From Dactylosporangium roseum (lineage in GTDB: Bacteria > Actinomycetota > Actinomycetes > Mycobacteriales > Micromonosporaceae), in NCBI RefSeq assembly GCF_025264685.1, contig NZ_CP073721.1, positions 6,651,501 through 6,715,500 of the forward strand: a DNA stretch of 64,000 nt, in the 5' to 3' direction. This document shows positions 1 through 8,617 of this stretch, in pieces (within the stretch, counting starts at the first letter, position 1; every line of letters starts with the position of its first letter). Below the pieces are notes generated by a model. It did not search any database and was not told the origin of the DNA. It worked only from the letters and a program-made list of their open reading frames with translations. The position numbers and the translations under genes were made by a program.

Positions 1-1
1 C

Positions 2-979
2 GCCTCAATGAAGGGCAGCTCCGACGGGAGCTGCGACGAGGTACTGCCGGGCGAGCGCCGCGTCCTGCTCCGTGCCTCAATGAAGGGCAGCTCCGACGGG
101 AGCTGCGACTTTCCCCACTGGGGTACCCCGGGACACCCGCCGCCTCAATGAAGGGCAGCTCCGACGGGAGCTGCGACCCAGCCCGGCCACGGCGTCCCAG
201 ATCGCCGCGACGCCTCAATGAAGGGCAGCTCCGACGGGAGCTGCGACAGGTACGGACGCCACTGGCCGCGTGTGGTGTGGACGCCGCCTCAATGAAGGGC
301 AGCTCCGACGGGAGCTGCGACATCTCCTTGACGCAACCAAGCCATACCGGACTGCACGCCTCAATGAAGGGCAGCTCCGACGGGAGCTGCGACGACGCCC
401 GCCGGCCTCGTGGGGCTCGGCGGGCGAAGCCTCAATGAAGGGCAGCTCCGACGGGAGCTGCGACGCTCTCCGGCCTGATCTGGCGCCAGATGGTGCGCGC
501 CTGGCCTCAATGAAGGGCAGCTCCGACGGGAGCTGCGACCTGCCCTTGCCGCCCGGGCAGAAGACGCCGCCGCCGGGCGGGCCTCAATGAAGGGCAGCTC
601 CGACGGGAGCTGCGACATCGTACGCGCCAGATGCGCCGCGCCGGCCGCCGCGCCTCAATGAAGGGCAGCTCCGACGGGAGCTGCGACGCCAGGACGGTGT
701 CCCCGCTTTTGGCGGCGGCGGCGCCTCAATGAAGGGCAGCTCCGACGGGAGCTGCGACTGGTACGAGCCAGGGTTCGTGTCGGCGACGCTCGGAAAGCCT
801 CAATGAAGGGCAGCTCCGACGGGAGCTGCGACACTGCTCCTCCTTGATGCCGACGTCTTCGGGGTAGCCTCAATGAAGGGCAGCTCCGACGGGAGCTGCG
901 ACTTGCGGTAGCAAGCCGGCGGCAGGTCCGGGCGGGTCCGGGCGCCTCAATGAAGGGCAGCTCCGACGGGAGCTGCGAC
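2..979. CRISPR. CRISPR array, 14 repeats and 13 spacers, open to the left
   Basis: Fourteen copies of a 36-bp repeat, identical in every copy, start at 2, 74, 142, 212, 286, 358, 429, 504, 581, 652, 723, 797, 867 and 944. The repeat begins GCCTCAATGAAGG and ends GGGAGCTGCGAC. Its middle is a perfect 8-bp stem, GCAGCTCC with GGAGCTGC, around a GACG loop. The thirteen spacers are 32 to 41 bp and GC rich. On the minus strand the repeat would end in TTCATTGAGGC, which resembles the 3-prime handle of many class 1 repeats, so I favour minus-strand transcription from a leader right of 979. The array probably continues beyond position 1. No cas gene lies in the window, and the subtype cannot be fixed from the repeat alone. 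Confidence 0.98.
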
Positions 980-1245
980 TGGGTTCAGATTTTAGTACCC
1001 GGTGAGCAGCACTGACGTAGGCTCGCCGCGAAGGGTGGGTTCCAACGCTTCGGTACAGGCCTCTCAGATGGCACAGAAGGTCACGCATCAAGGAAAACAT
1101 CCCTGGCAGGGTGGCATGCGACGGCTCCACGCATACGGCCGGGATGACGGAGGCTTCGCCGACGATCTAGAGAATCGCCGGCCCATGATCCGCGATCGTG
1201 CGGCTACGGCCCATCACGTCGAGCGTACTGCGTTGATTATCCTCA
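980..1245 (-). promoter_or_regulatory. Candidate CRISPR leader, otherwise no gene
   Basis: This stretch separates the last CRISPR repeat from the left end of the decayed insertion sequence. The bases right next to the repeat (about 984 to 998) form a short AT-rich run, TTCAGATTTTAG, unusual in this GC-rich context and of the kind seen in leaders. I see no convincing coding region. The leader call is inferred from repeat orientation only; no promoter was recognised. Confidence 0.35.
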
Positions 1246-2228
1246 ATGAGCCTTTCCGAGTAACGGCGCGCGACGCTGGGTAGTCACTTGCGCCACCGTG
1301 GTGGTGACACGCCGGACCCGTTACGGTGCAACGAAAGACGCAGCACCCAGGTATGCAGGTGGTCCGCTCACAGATCAACTTCATAGGGCGCTGCGTCGAC
1401 GATGACACATCGGTCCTGCCGGTACACGACCAGACGGTGGCCTTCCTGGCCGGGCTGCTGACCGCGAAGCGGTGCGGCGCGGTACCCGCACCGGCACGCG
1501 GGCGTTGTCCTGCCACGACCAAGCGGTCCTGGTCCCGCGCTGGTTCCTGGACGACACCCGGATGAGTCAGCTCGACCGGGACAACGCGATCGGCAGACCC
1601 ACCGGCTACGCCTACCTCCACGAAGGCATCGACGTCCTCACCGCCCGCGCCCCAGCCCGCACGGGGCACTGCTGACCGCCAAGGCCGCCGGCCACAGCCA
1701 CGTCACCATCGACCGCACGCTAATCGAAACGGACCGGTGCCGCACCCCAGGACCCACACCCGGGGAGATCTGTGGTCGTCCGGCAAGCACGCCAACCACG
1801 ACGGCAACATCCAGGTCATCACCGTGCCGGACGGCTGGCCGACCTGGACCTCCGACGTGCGACCCGGCCGCGAGCACGACACCATCGCGATCCTACCCGC
1901 CTCACCGCCGCGGACGGTGACCTGCGCGCCCTCGGCGACCTGGGACTACGAAGGCGAAGCCGACACCATCACCGTGGCGTTCAAGACACCCCCAAGCGCG
2001 GCCGGCTCACCCTCGCGCAACAGCAGCTCAACCACGCCCACAACGGCGTGCGAGCCATCGCCCGAACGAGGCAACGCCCTCCGCAAGCTGACCCCCCGGG
2101 CGCTGCGTAACGTGAGCCTGTGTCCGGGCAGCTCGGGAAGATCGTCGCCGCAGCGCTCGTTCGCTCCACTTCGAACCCGCCCGCACAACCTGAACCGTCA
2201 ACTCAAACCGTTGCTCGGAATGGCCCAG
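1246..2228 (+). mobile_element. Decayed IS5-type insertion sequence with both terminal inverted repeats
   Basis: Imperfect terminal inverted repeats bound a broken transposase. The left end at 1246-1266 contains GCCTTTCCGAGTAACGG. The right end at 2208-2228 contains CCGTTGCTCGGAATGGC. Read inward, the ends match at 17 of 21 positions. The element is about 983 bp, the right size for a single-gene IS5-group element. I found no clear target-site duplication, so the flanks may have decayed or been rearranged. It sits just right of the CRISPR leader region and cannot move by itself, because its transposase is frameshifted several times. Confidence 0.75.
1353..2193 (+). pseudogene. IS5-family DDE transposase, multiply frameshifted
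   Basis: Segments in different frames line up in order with the common actinobacterial IS5/DDE_Tnp_4 transposase. The segments are an N-terminal piece from about 1353, then GTRALSCHDQAVLV and GYAYLHEGIDVLTA (1472-1675), then DLWSSGKHANHDGNIQV and TSDVRPGREHD (around 1770-1880). A segment around 1945-2110 with LTLAQQQLNHAHNGVRAI follows, and the tail RNVSLCPG ends at TGA 2191-2193. At least four frame changes are needed to read through, and an in-frame stop lies at 1673. Part of the catalytic region falls across the breaks, so it is non-functional. Family recognition is from these phrases; the exact IS name is unknown. Confidence 0.8.
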
Positions 2229-2403
2229 CATGCATCTGTCGGCTTCTGCGTCTCGCAGAGTGATCCTTCGCCAATGTCAACTCGCAGCACAGTTGTCAAC
2301 GCAGCCGCGGGTGGGCAACACGGTCGCTTTGCTTGAGGACGCCCAGCCGCGGACAGTTGACCCGTCACTCGCTCACCAGCATCGCCCGTGCCAGGCTTAG
2401 CGA

Positions 2404-3312
2404 GTGACCGCGACTCCGGCATCAACCGCGTTTACGCCAGTTCTGGCTGCTCGGCTGGCGTCCGATGCCGCAGCGGCGGCCGGGCTGATTCCAGGAACCC
2501 CCGAGCTCATCCGTCTCGGTTCGAATGCTGTGCTGCGGTTGTCCGGGGGCGTTGTGGCCCGGATCGCTCGAGATGAGTCATGGTACGCCGTTGCGGAGCG
2601 CGAGGTTCGAGTTGCGCGCGAGCTGCATGACGCCGGCGTGCCGTGTGTGCGGCCGTGGCCCGTTCCCCAGCCGATCTCGGTCGACGGTCATCCAGTGACC
2701 TTCTGGGCCGAGATCCCGGGACCACGCCGCCGTGCTCCAATAGCCGATCTCGGTGCGGTCCTTCGGCAGTTGCACACTGTGAACGACACATCACTGCGGC
2801 AACGTCTGACGCCGCTCGACCCTTGGTCGCATACGCCGGGACGCATCGAGCGGGCCCCCATCCGCGACCGTGACCGACGAGTCCTTCGTGACGTGCTCGA
2901 TGAAGTACAAGACGCCTGGCCGCTCGCCGAATTCGACTTACCCAACGGGGTTATCCACGGCGATGCTCACGCCGGCAACCTCATTCAGGATCCTGGTGGC
3001 GCGCCGGTGCTGCTCGATTTCGATTCCGTGTGTACTGGTCCGCGGGAATGGGATCTGGCCCCGACCGGCTTGTACGCGGTCGCGCTCGGCTGGATCAGCC
3101 GGAATGACTACGCCGGCTTCGTCGACGCGTACGGCGGGTTCGACATCACCACCGCGCCGGCGTTCCCGCTGTTGGCGCGCATGCGGGAACTGCGGATGAC
3201 CGCGTGGCTTGCCATGCACACGACCGAATCCGAACGGCTCGCCGCGGAGGTTGAGCACCGCGTCGCGTGCCTTGCCGACCCTCAGCTCCCCCGGCACTGG
3301 TCTGCTCGTTAG
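2404..3312 (+). CDS. Aminoglycoside phosphotransferase-fold small-molecule kinase
   Basis: This 302-residue protein has the APH/choline-kinase fold. The Brenner-type motif HGDAHAGN lies at residues 185-192, with the expected catalytic Asp 187 and metal-binding Asn 192. The second metal site is in LLDFDS (Asp 205). The N-terminal lobe (about 1-105) has the usual beta strands but no diagnostic substrate motif. Such cytosolic enzymes transfer phosphate from ATP to a hydroxyl; many are not resistance enzymes, so substrate and phenotype are unknown. The start is GTG with no strong ribosome-binding site. It converges on the regulator gene that follows, overlapping it by 4 bp at the 3-prime ends. 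It lies directly beside the IS relic, in the accessory part of the window. Confidence 0.85.
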   Translation: MTATPASTAFTPVLAARLASDAAAAAGLIPGTPELIRLGSNAVLRLSGGVVARIARDESWYAVAEREVRVARELHDAGVPCVRPWPVPQPISVDGHPVTFWAEIPGPRRRAPIADLGAVLRQLHTVNDTSLRQRLTPLDPWSHTPGRIERAPIRDRDRRVLRDVLDEVQDAWPLAEFDLPNGVIHGDAHAGNLIQDPGGAPVLLDFDSVCTGPREWDLAPTGLYAVALGWISRNDYAGFVDAYGGFDITTAPAFPLLARMRELRMTAWLAMHTTESERLAAEVEHRVACLADPQLPRHWSAR

Positions 3313-4616
3313 TCCTGGCGGACGGCCTTCAAGGTCTGGCTCGCCTCGCTAGCCAGCTCTCGCGCTTCGTCTGTGCCGACTCGCCGTAGCACCCGGCCGA
3401 GGTCGGCCAGGAAGTCCAGTGCCCGGCCCGAGCGCAATTGGGCCACCGCCGTTATCGCGGTGCGAGCCGTCGCGTACGACGTACCACCTGGCGCATGCCG
3501 AACGTCCAACGTCGCCAGCTTGACCAGCGAGAAGGTGCGTCCCCGAGTGTCTGCCGGATCGTGACGGTCCACCGCCAGGCGCAGTCGCCGGGCCGCGTCG
3601 ATGTCCGGGTCTGCCAGCGCCAGCGGGTAGAGTGCGTGCCCGCAGTCGCCGAGCAACTGGGCATCGTCGTAGAACCACAGCCACGGCGGGTCGTCCTGCG
3701 GGCGGCGCTGCGCATACAGGGCCTCGGCCTGGTCGACCGCAGTGATCGCTTCAGCGGTCCGGCCCAGCACTCCATACGCGCGGGCCTCGAGCACTCGCAG
3801 CATCGCGCGGGTCGTCGCGCTCGCCGACCGTTCGCCGGCCTGGGCCAGGGTCGTAAGCTGCAACGCGGTAACGCCATCGCCGAGGTGCACAGCTTGCCGG
3901 GTCATCCCCGACAACACGTTGTGACGGCTCGGCCAGCATTGCGCCTCGGCCGCGATCTGCAATGCGATCAGGAAGCATCGCCTCGCGGTTTCGTGGTCGC
4001 GGGCGTCCATCGACATGAACCCCGCCAGCCGCCCCAGCCGGGCCACCGCAACCATCCATGCCGCGCGTACCTCTGATGTCCGGAACGACGCCCGCAGCAG
4101 GGCGTCCTGCACCCAGGCGAGCTGCCCCAGTGCCAGTGACCGCACCACCGTCCGGCCGCCCCCAGCGTGATCCGCCCGCTCCATCCCGTCGATCACCTGG
4201 TGGAGGTCGGCGACGTCGACCTGCCCGATCCGCGTCGGCGTACCGGGGACCAGGCTGGCCGAGAGCCCTGCCAGCACGCCGGAGCCGACAGCGCCGATCG
4301 TTGCCCCTGCCGTCAACGCCAGTAACTGCTCGTCAACGTCGATCCGAGCCGCAACAGCCTTGCCGCGGGTACTGCGTCGCGCAACGAAGCCGAGTTCCGC
4401 GTCGCTCTTGACGGAGAATACGGCCCGGAACGCTTCCCGGTAGTGCCGTCCTGGCCAAGTGATCACGCCACGCTCGATCCGGCCGACGTGATCGGCATCG
4501 ATCGGCGGTCGACTGCCGGCCGCCTGCCAGATGTGCTGCGCCACGAGCTCTGCCACCTGCCCCTCGGTCAGCCGCGCTGCCGACCGATGTGCCGCGAACC
4601 TCTCGTTCCGTGGCAT
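3309..4616 (-). CDS. XRE-type regulator with long helical C-terminal domain
   Basis: The product is about 435 residues from ATG 4616 (MPRNERFAAHRSAARLTEGQ). Residues 1-75 resemble the helix-turn-helix domain of actinobacterial XRE regulators, with an I-D-A-D-H-V-G-R-I-E-R recognition-type segment. The remaining 350 residues are Ala/Leu-rich helices with tetratricopeptide-like character, for example the stretch with ARRCFLIALQIAAEAQCW. This architecture is common in Streptomyces and Micromonospora as stand-alone regulators of unknown ligand. A longer reading starts at 4766, but its first 50 residues look unlike the family. It is convergent with the APH-like gene. DNA target and signal cannot be read from the sequence. 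Confidence 0.75.
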   Translation of the reverse strand: MPRNERFAAHRSAARLTEGQVAELVAQHIWQAAGSRPPIDADHVGRIERGVITWPGRHYREAFRAVFSVKSDAELGFVARRSTRGKAVAARIDVDEQLLALTAGATIGAVGSGVLAGLSASLVPGTPTRIGQVDVADLHQVIDGMERADHAGGGRTVVRSLALGQLAWVQDALLRASFRTSEVRAAWMVAVARLGRLAGFMSMDARDHETARRCFLIALQIAAEAQCWPSRHNVLSGMTRQAVHLGDGVTALQLTTLAQAGERSASATTRAMLRVLEARAYGVLGRTAEAITAVDQAEALYAQRRPQDDPPWLWFYDDAQLLGDCGHALYPLALADPDIDAARRLRLAVDRHDPADTRGRTFSLVKLATLDVRHAPGGTSYATARTAITAVAQLRSGRALDFLADLGRVLRRVGTDEARELASEASQTLKAVRQD

Positions 4617-4819
4617 ATCAACCCCAACCGATGGCGAGACCTGCTTCCGGCGCCCCGAGCCGTCGCTCGCGCTCAGAATGCCGGTCAACTTGCCGGTCTG
4701 TCTGTCGTGTCGTCCTCCGTTTGCAACGCGGTGACCACCCGTAACAGTGGAACCGCAGCGCGCCACATCGTAGCGCTTGGATCACACAGAACGAACATCA
4801 TTGATGGGAGGAACTCGAC

Positions 4820-5035
4820 ATGGCGCGGGCAGCGGCCGAGTTAAACCCCTTTGCCTCGCCCCGGCACTACCTCGGTGCAGGGCTCCGAGCGTGGCGGCAA
4901 CTCCGCGGATACTCACTGGCGCAGCTTGGACGCGCCGTTCACGTGTCCGGTGACCTTCTGGGGAAGGTCGAAAAGGCGCAACGCCGACCGGCCGAGGAAC
5001 TCATCAAGCGGTGCGACTTCGACTGGCGTTTCTAA
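4820..5035 (+). pseudogene. Truncated XRE regulator (DUF5753-type), N-terminal HTH only
   Basis: ATG 4820 follows a good ribosome-binding site (GGGAGGA, 4807-4813) and encodes 71 residues. These match the N-terminal helix-turn-helix of the large XRE plus DUF5753 family: LGAGLRAWRQLRGYSLAQLG, then VHVSGDLLGKVEKAQRRP and a final RCD. In full-length relatives of about 280 residues the sequence continues into the DUF5753 ligand-like domain. Here it runs into an unrelated tail and stops after about residue 64. It may still make a DNA-binding fragment, but a deletion remnant is more likely. Confidence 0.65.
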
Positions 5036-5199
5036 CAGACTTCTGGCCGTCGTGACTGCGGTGGCTGATGGTGGCGGCCAGATCTCACAGTTCCACGCAT
5101 CGAGGAAGGCATTGGCGCGTCGGCGGTGACGCGCGGATGCGTCATGCCCACCGGCGGCCGGTCGGTGGTTCACGAAAGTCGATTGGGAGGACGAGCGGC

Positions 5200-6624
5200 G
5201 TGAGTACGACACAGCGGCTGCCGATGCCAGGTGGCGGGACGCCCGTGCAGGGCGGTGGGTATCGGCCGGAGTTGCGGAGGACCCTCGGGTTCCGCGATCT
5301 GGTGGTGTACGGGTTGGTGTTCATGGTCCCGATTGCACCGTTCGGTATTTTCGGCTCCGTCTACGCCTCCTCCGGCGGGATGGTCGCGCTCGCCTACGCG
5401 GTGGGGATGGTGGCCATGCTGTTCACAGCGGCGTCGTACGCGCAACTGGTGAAGGCGTTCCCATTCGCCGGGTCGGTGTACAACTACGCCGGCAGGGGCA
5501 TCGGCGCGCCGGTCGGGTTCCTGGCCGGGTGGGCAATCCTCCTGGACTACCTGCTCGTGCCGAGTCTGCTGTATCTGATCGCGTCGGTGGCGATGCACGC
5601 CACCGTTCCGGCGATCCCGGTCTGGGCCTGGCTGATCGGGTTCGTGCTGTTCAACACGATCGTCAACGTGTACGGGATCAAGATGACCGCCCGGATCACG
5701 ATGGTCATGCTCGCCGCTGAAGCGGTCGTCCTGGTCATCTTCCTGACCGCGGCCGGGATCGCGCTGCTGGAGGGCAAGGGTCACGGGTCGGTGTTCTCGC
5801 CGGTGTACAACTCGACGACGTTCACCTCAGCGGTGGTGTTCGGGGCGGTGTCGGTGGCGGTGCTGTCGTTCCTCGGCTTCGACGGCATCTCGATGCTGGC
5901 CGAGGAGAACCGCGGCGGCGCCGCACAGATCGGCAGGGCGATGCTCGCCGCGCTCGGACTGGCCGGGCTGCTGTTCATCGCCCAGACCTGGGTTGCGGCC
6001 CTGCTGGTCCCCGACCCGCCCGGCCTCCTCACCAACGGCGACCCGGACGGGGTGGCGTTCTACGACGCGGCCGAGGTCGCCGGCGGGCCGTGGCTCGCCA
6101 CGCTCACCGCGGTCGCGACGGCCGTCGCGTGGGGCGTGGCGAACTCGATGGTCGCGCAGGTCGCCACGTCCAGGCTGCTGTTCGCGATGGCGCGGGACCG
6201 GCAACTGCCGCGGTTCCTGCGCAAGGTGTCGGTCAAGCACGGCGTCCCCGCCAACGCGATCGTGCTGACCGCGGTGCTGTCGGTGGCGATCGGCCTGTAC
6301 ATGGCGTGGCGCTCCGACGGGATCGCGCTGCTCTCCAGTCTGATCAACTTCGGGGCGCTGTCGGCGTTCCTGGTCCTGCACGTCGCCGTTGTCTGGCACT
6401 ACCTGGTCCGCGGAAAGTCCCGCAACCTCGTCGCGCACCTGCTGCTCCCGGCGGGCGGGTTCGCGATCCTCACCTACGTCGTGATCAACGCCAACGTCGC
6501 CGCGCAGCGTCTCGCCCTGATCTGGCTCGGCGTCGGCGTCCTCGTGCTCGCCGGCCTGTACGCGGCCGGTCGACGCCCCACCCTGTCCGGCATGAGCACC
6601 CCGACGGAGCGGGAGCGGGCATGA
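5200..6624 (+). CDS. APC-superfamily amino acid/amine permease
   Basis: This is a 474-residue integral membrane protein with about 12 hydrophobic helices. The first half carries GLVFMVPIAPFGIFGSVY and the AGSVYNYAGR segment of amino acid-polyamine-organocation transporters. The conserved SFLGFDGISMLAEENR stretch follows helix 5. GTG 5200 is chosen because GGGAGG lies 9 bp upstream; a longer in-frame reading from 5068 adds a tail unlike the family. The stop overlaps the next start (ATGA), so permease and amidase are translationally coupled. The pairing suggests uptake of an amide or amine that the next enzyme hydrolyses; the substrate is inferred from this neighbour only. Confidence 0.88.
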   Translation: MSTTQRLPMPGGGTPVQGGGYRPELRRTLGFRDLVVYGLVFMVPIAPFGIFGSVYASSGGMVALAYAVGMVAMLFTAASYAQLVKAFPFAGSVYNYAGRGIGAPVGFLAGWAILLDYLLVPSLLYLIASVAMHATVPAIPVWAWLIGFVLFNTIVNVYGIKMTARITMVMLAAEAVVLVIFLTAAGIALLEGKGHGSVFSPVYNSTTFTSAVVFGAVSVAVLSFLGFDGISMLAEENRGGAAQIGRAMLAALGLAGLLFIAQTWVAALLVPDPPGLLTNGDPDGVAFYDAAEVAGGPWLATLTAVATAVAWGVANSMVAQVATSRLLFAMARDRQLPRFLRKVSVKHGVPANAIVLTAVLSVAIGLYMAWRSDGIALLSSLINFGALSAFLVLHVAVVWHYLVRGKSRNLVAHLLLPAGGFAILTYVVINANVAAQRLALIWLGVGVLVLAGLYAAGRRPTLSGMSTPTERERA

Positions 6625-7670
6625 CCAACGCAACGAGCACCAACCCGAGCGCGGCGTCGGATCCGCCGACGGTCGTCGAGCATGTGCTGAGCGAGCCGGA
6701 CCTGACGTACCAGTTCGGCGGCGGCCGGTACCCGATCGCCGACGTGCTGCCCGGCCAGGTACTGCGCACCAGCACCGAGGACTGCTTCGGCGGCGCGGTC
6801 CGAACCGTCGACGACCTGCCGTCGCAGGTGTGCCAGGGCCGGTTCAACCCGGTCACCGGCCCGTTCCGCGTCCTCGGCGCCGAACCCGGCGACACCCTCG
6901 CCCTGCACTTCGTGCGGATCGACCCGGCCCGTGACTGGGGCATGTCGGCGATCTTCCCGCACTTCGGTGCCCTCACCCGCACCCACGCCACCGCGATGCT
7001 GCACGAGCCGCTGCCGGAGACCGTCTGGCGGTACGACATCGACCCCACCGCCGGCCTCGTGCGCTACCGGGCCCGCCGCAGCGCCTACACCGTGGAGCTG
7101 CCCCTCGATCCGATGCTCGGCACCGTCGGTGTCGCCCCCGCCGCCGACGAGGTCCGCTCCAGCATCGTCCCCGACGTCCACGGAGGGAACCTCGACACCC
7201 CTGAACTGCGGGCCGGGACCACGCTGTACCTGCCGGTGAACGTGCCCGGGGCGATGTTCAGTCTCGGTGACGGGCACGCCCGGCAAGGGCAGGGCGAGGT
7301 GTGCGGCGTCGCGGTGGAGACCGCCATGCACGTGACCGTCGCCGTGGACGTCATCAAAGGCGTACCGACCGCGTTGCCGCGGATCGAGACCGACCACCAG
7401 TTGATCTCCATCGGCGTGGGTCGTCCCCTCGAAGACGCGTTCCGCGGCAGCCAAAACGACCTCGTCCGGTGGACCACCGAACTGACCGGCCTCGACCTCT
7501 ACGACGCCTACCAGCTCGTGTCCCAGGCCGGCCGGGCCGCTGCGGGCAACGTCTGCGACCCGAACTACACGATGCACGCCGCCATCGACACCACGATCCT
7601 GCGCGGCGCGTCGGCGTACGACGGAGCACACCGGCGGCTGCGCGAGCTGGCCCGGTCGATACGGTCGTGA
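6621..7670 (+). CDS. Acetamidase/formamidase family amidohydrolase
   Basis: The product is 349 residues and matches the FmdA_AmdA family throughout. Visible signatures include an N-terminal GDTLALHFVRIDP, the central VVPDVHGGNLDTPEL with the metal-ligand-like HGGN, GDGHARQGQGEVCGVAVE, and the C-terminal DLYDAYQLVSQAGR. These cytosolic enzymes hydrolyse short-chain amides such as formamide or acetamide to ammonia and the acid. It is coupled to the upstream permease by a 4-bp overlap, and a GOLPH3-like gene starts 6 bp after its stop. Length is normal for shorter members. Substrate is unproven, because the family also includes proteins acting on other amides. Confidence 0.9.
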   Translation: MTNATSTNPSAASDPPTVVEHVLSEPDLTYQFGGGRYPIADVLPGQVLRTSTEDCFGGAVRTVDDLPSQVCQGRFNPVTGPFRVLGAEPGDTLALHFVRIDPARDWGMSAIFPHFGALTRTHATAMLHEPLPETVWRYDIDPTAGLVRYRARRSAYTVELPLDPMLGTVGVAPAADEVRSSIVPDVHGGNLDTPELRAGTTLYLPVNVPGAMFSLGDGHARQGQGEVCGVAVETAMHVTVAVDVIKGVPTALPRIETDHQLISIGVGRPLEDAFRGSQNDLVRWTTELTGLDLYDAYQLVSQAGRAAAGNVCDPNYTMHAAIDTTILRGASAYDGAHRRLRELARSIRS

Positions 7671-7676
7671 CTGGCG

Positions 7677-8387
7677 ATGACCTACCCGATTGGTGACGCA
7701 CCGCCCCCGAATCTGCGGCAGCCGCTGCGGGTCGAGCTGTTCTTCCTCACCCACTCCGAAACCGGCGAACCCCTCACCAACGCCAGCGCACACGCCGTCG
7801 CCCTCGCCGGTGCGGCCCTCATCGACGACCTGTTACGGCCCGTCGAGCGGATTCGGATCGTCGGACCGCAGGTCGTCGTCGTCAACGCCGACCTGTCCGG
7901 CGACCCGGTCGCCGATTGGGTCGTGCGCATAGTTGGCGCGCACCGCGGTACGTCTGTGCTGGACCGGCCGCAGCGGTCGTACTCGGTCCGTGACGCGGTC
8001 CGGGCCATCGCGGTGCACGCCTACGACCGCACCGCAGCCGGGATGTACGCCGGGGACCTGGTCCAGGAGCTCAAGCGGCGCAGGTTGAGCGGCGGCCGGC
8101 GCCGGTACCCGCCGACGGACCCTGGGGTCATCGCCCGGGTGCGGGGCCGGTTGTGCAGCGTGCTGGCCGGCCACACGCCACCGGACCCGCAGACCGCCGC
8201 GCTCGCCGGCCTGGTCCTCGCCCTCGACCTGACGTCCGAGCTGTACCTCGACGGTTCCGGCCTGGACGTCCGCAGCCTGCTCAAAGCGCTGGTCGACTGG
8301 GTCGGGCGCGGCATGCCCGAGGTCCAGCAGTTGATTGCTGCTACCGACGACCTGATCGCCGAGGCGGCGGTCGCAGTCTACGGATAG
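7677..8387 (+). CDS. GOLPH3/VPS74-like (GPP34) protein
   Basis: This 236-residue protein resembles the bacterial branch of the GPP34/GOLPH3 family, a mostly helical fold known in eukaryotes as a phosphoinositide-binding Golgi protein. The N-terminal LRVELFFLTHSETGEP, the central AGALIDDLL-type segment and the basic LKRRRLSGGRRRYPPTDP region agree with actinobacterial relatives. Eleven or more such proteins can occur in one actinomycete genome; their function is not established. There is no signal peptide or membrane segment. It starts 6 bp after the amidase and is probably the third gene of that transcript. The link to amide metabolism is positional only. Confidence 0.75.
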   Translation: MTYPIGDAPPPNLRQPLRVELFFLTHSETGEPLTNASAHAVALAGAALIDDLLRPVERIRIVGPQVVVVNADLSGDPVADWVVRIVGAHRGTSVLDRPQRSYSVRDAVRAIAVHAYDRTAAGMYAGDLVQELKRRRLSGGRRRYPPTDPGVIARVRGRLCSVLAGHTPPDPQTAALAGLVLALDLTSELYLDGSGLDVRSLLKALVDWVGRGMPEVQQLIAATDDLIAEAAVAVYG

Positions 8388-8617
8388 CTGCGACACCTGG
8401 CGCCACAGAGGCACGCGGACCGCGACGAGCGCTCGGCCCGTGCGATCGGCGGCGGCCGGGCGCCGGACGGACGACGGACGGCCCACCGCCGAAGCCGCCG
8501 CCGTCCACGCGGGGTGGTCCTGCCTTCGTGCCTCCCAGGAAGCCGGGGCCACCCCGCACCACTACCTGTACGCGCGCGGTGCCGCGAATTCATGGAGCAG
8601 ATGTCACAGTTCTCACC

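Noticed and set aside
148..618. Reading frames inside the CRISPR array
   Set aside because: They are translations of the 36-bp repeats and have no coding features.
1241..1250. CCTCAATGAG resembles the start of the CRISPR repeat
   Set aside because: Only nine bases match and they overlap the left inverted end of the IS relic; no second half of a repeat follows.
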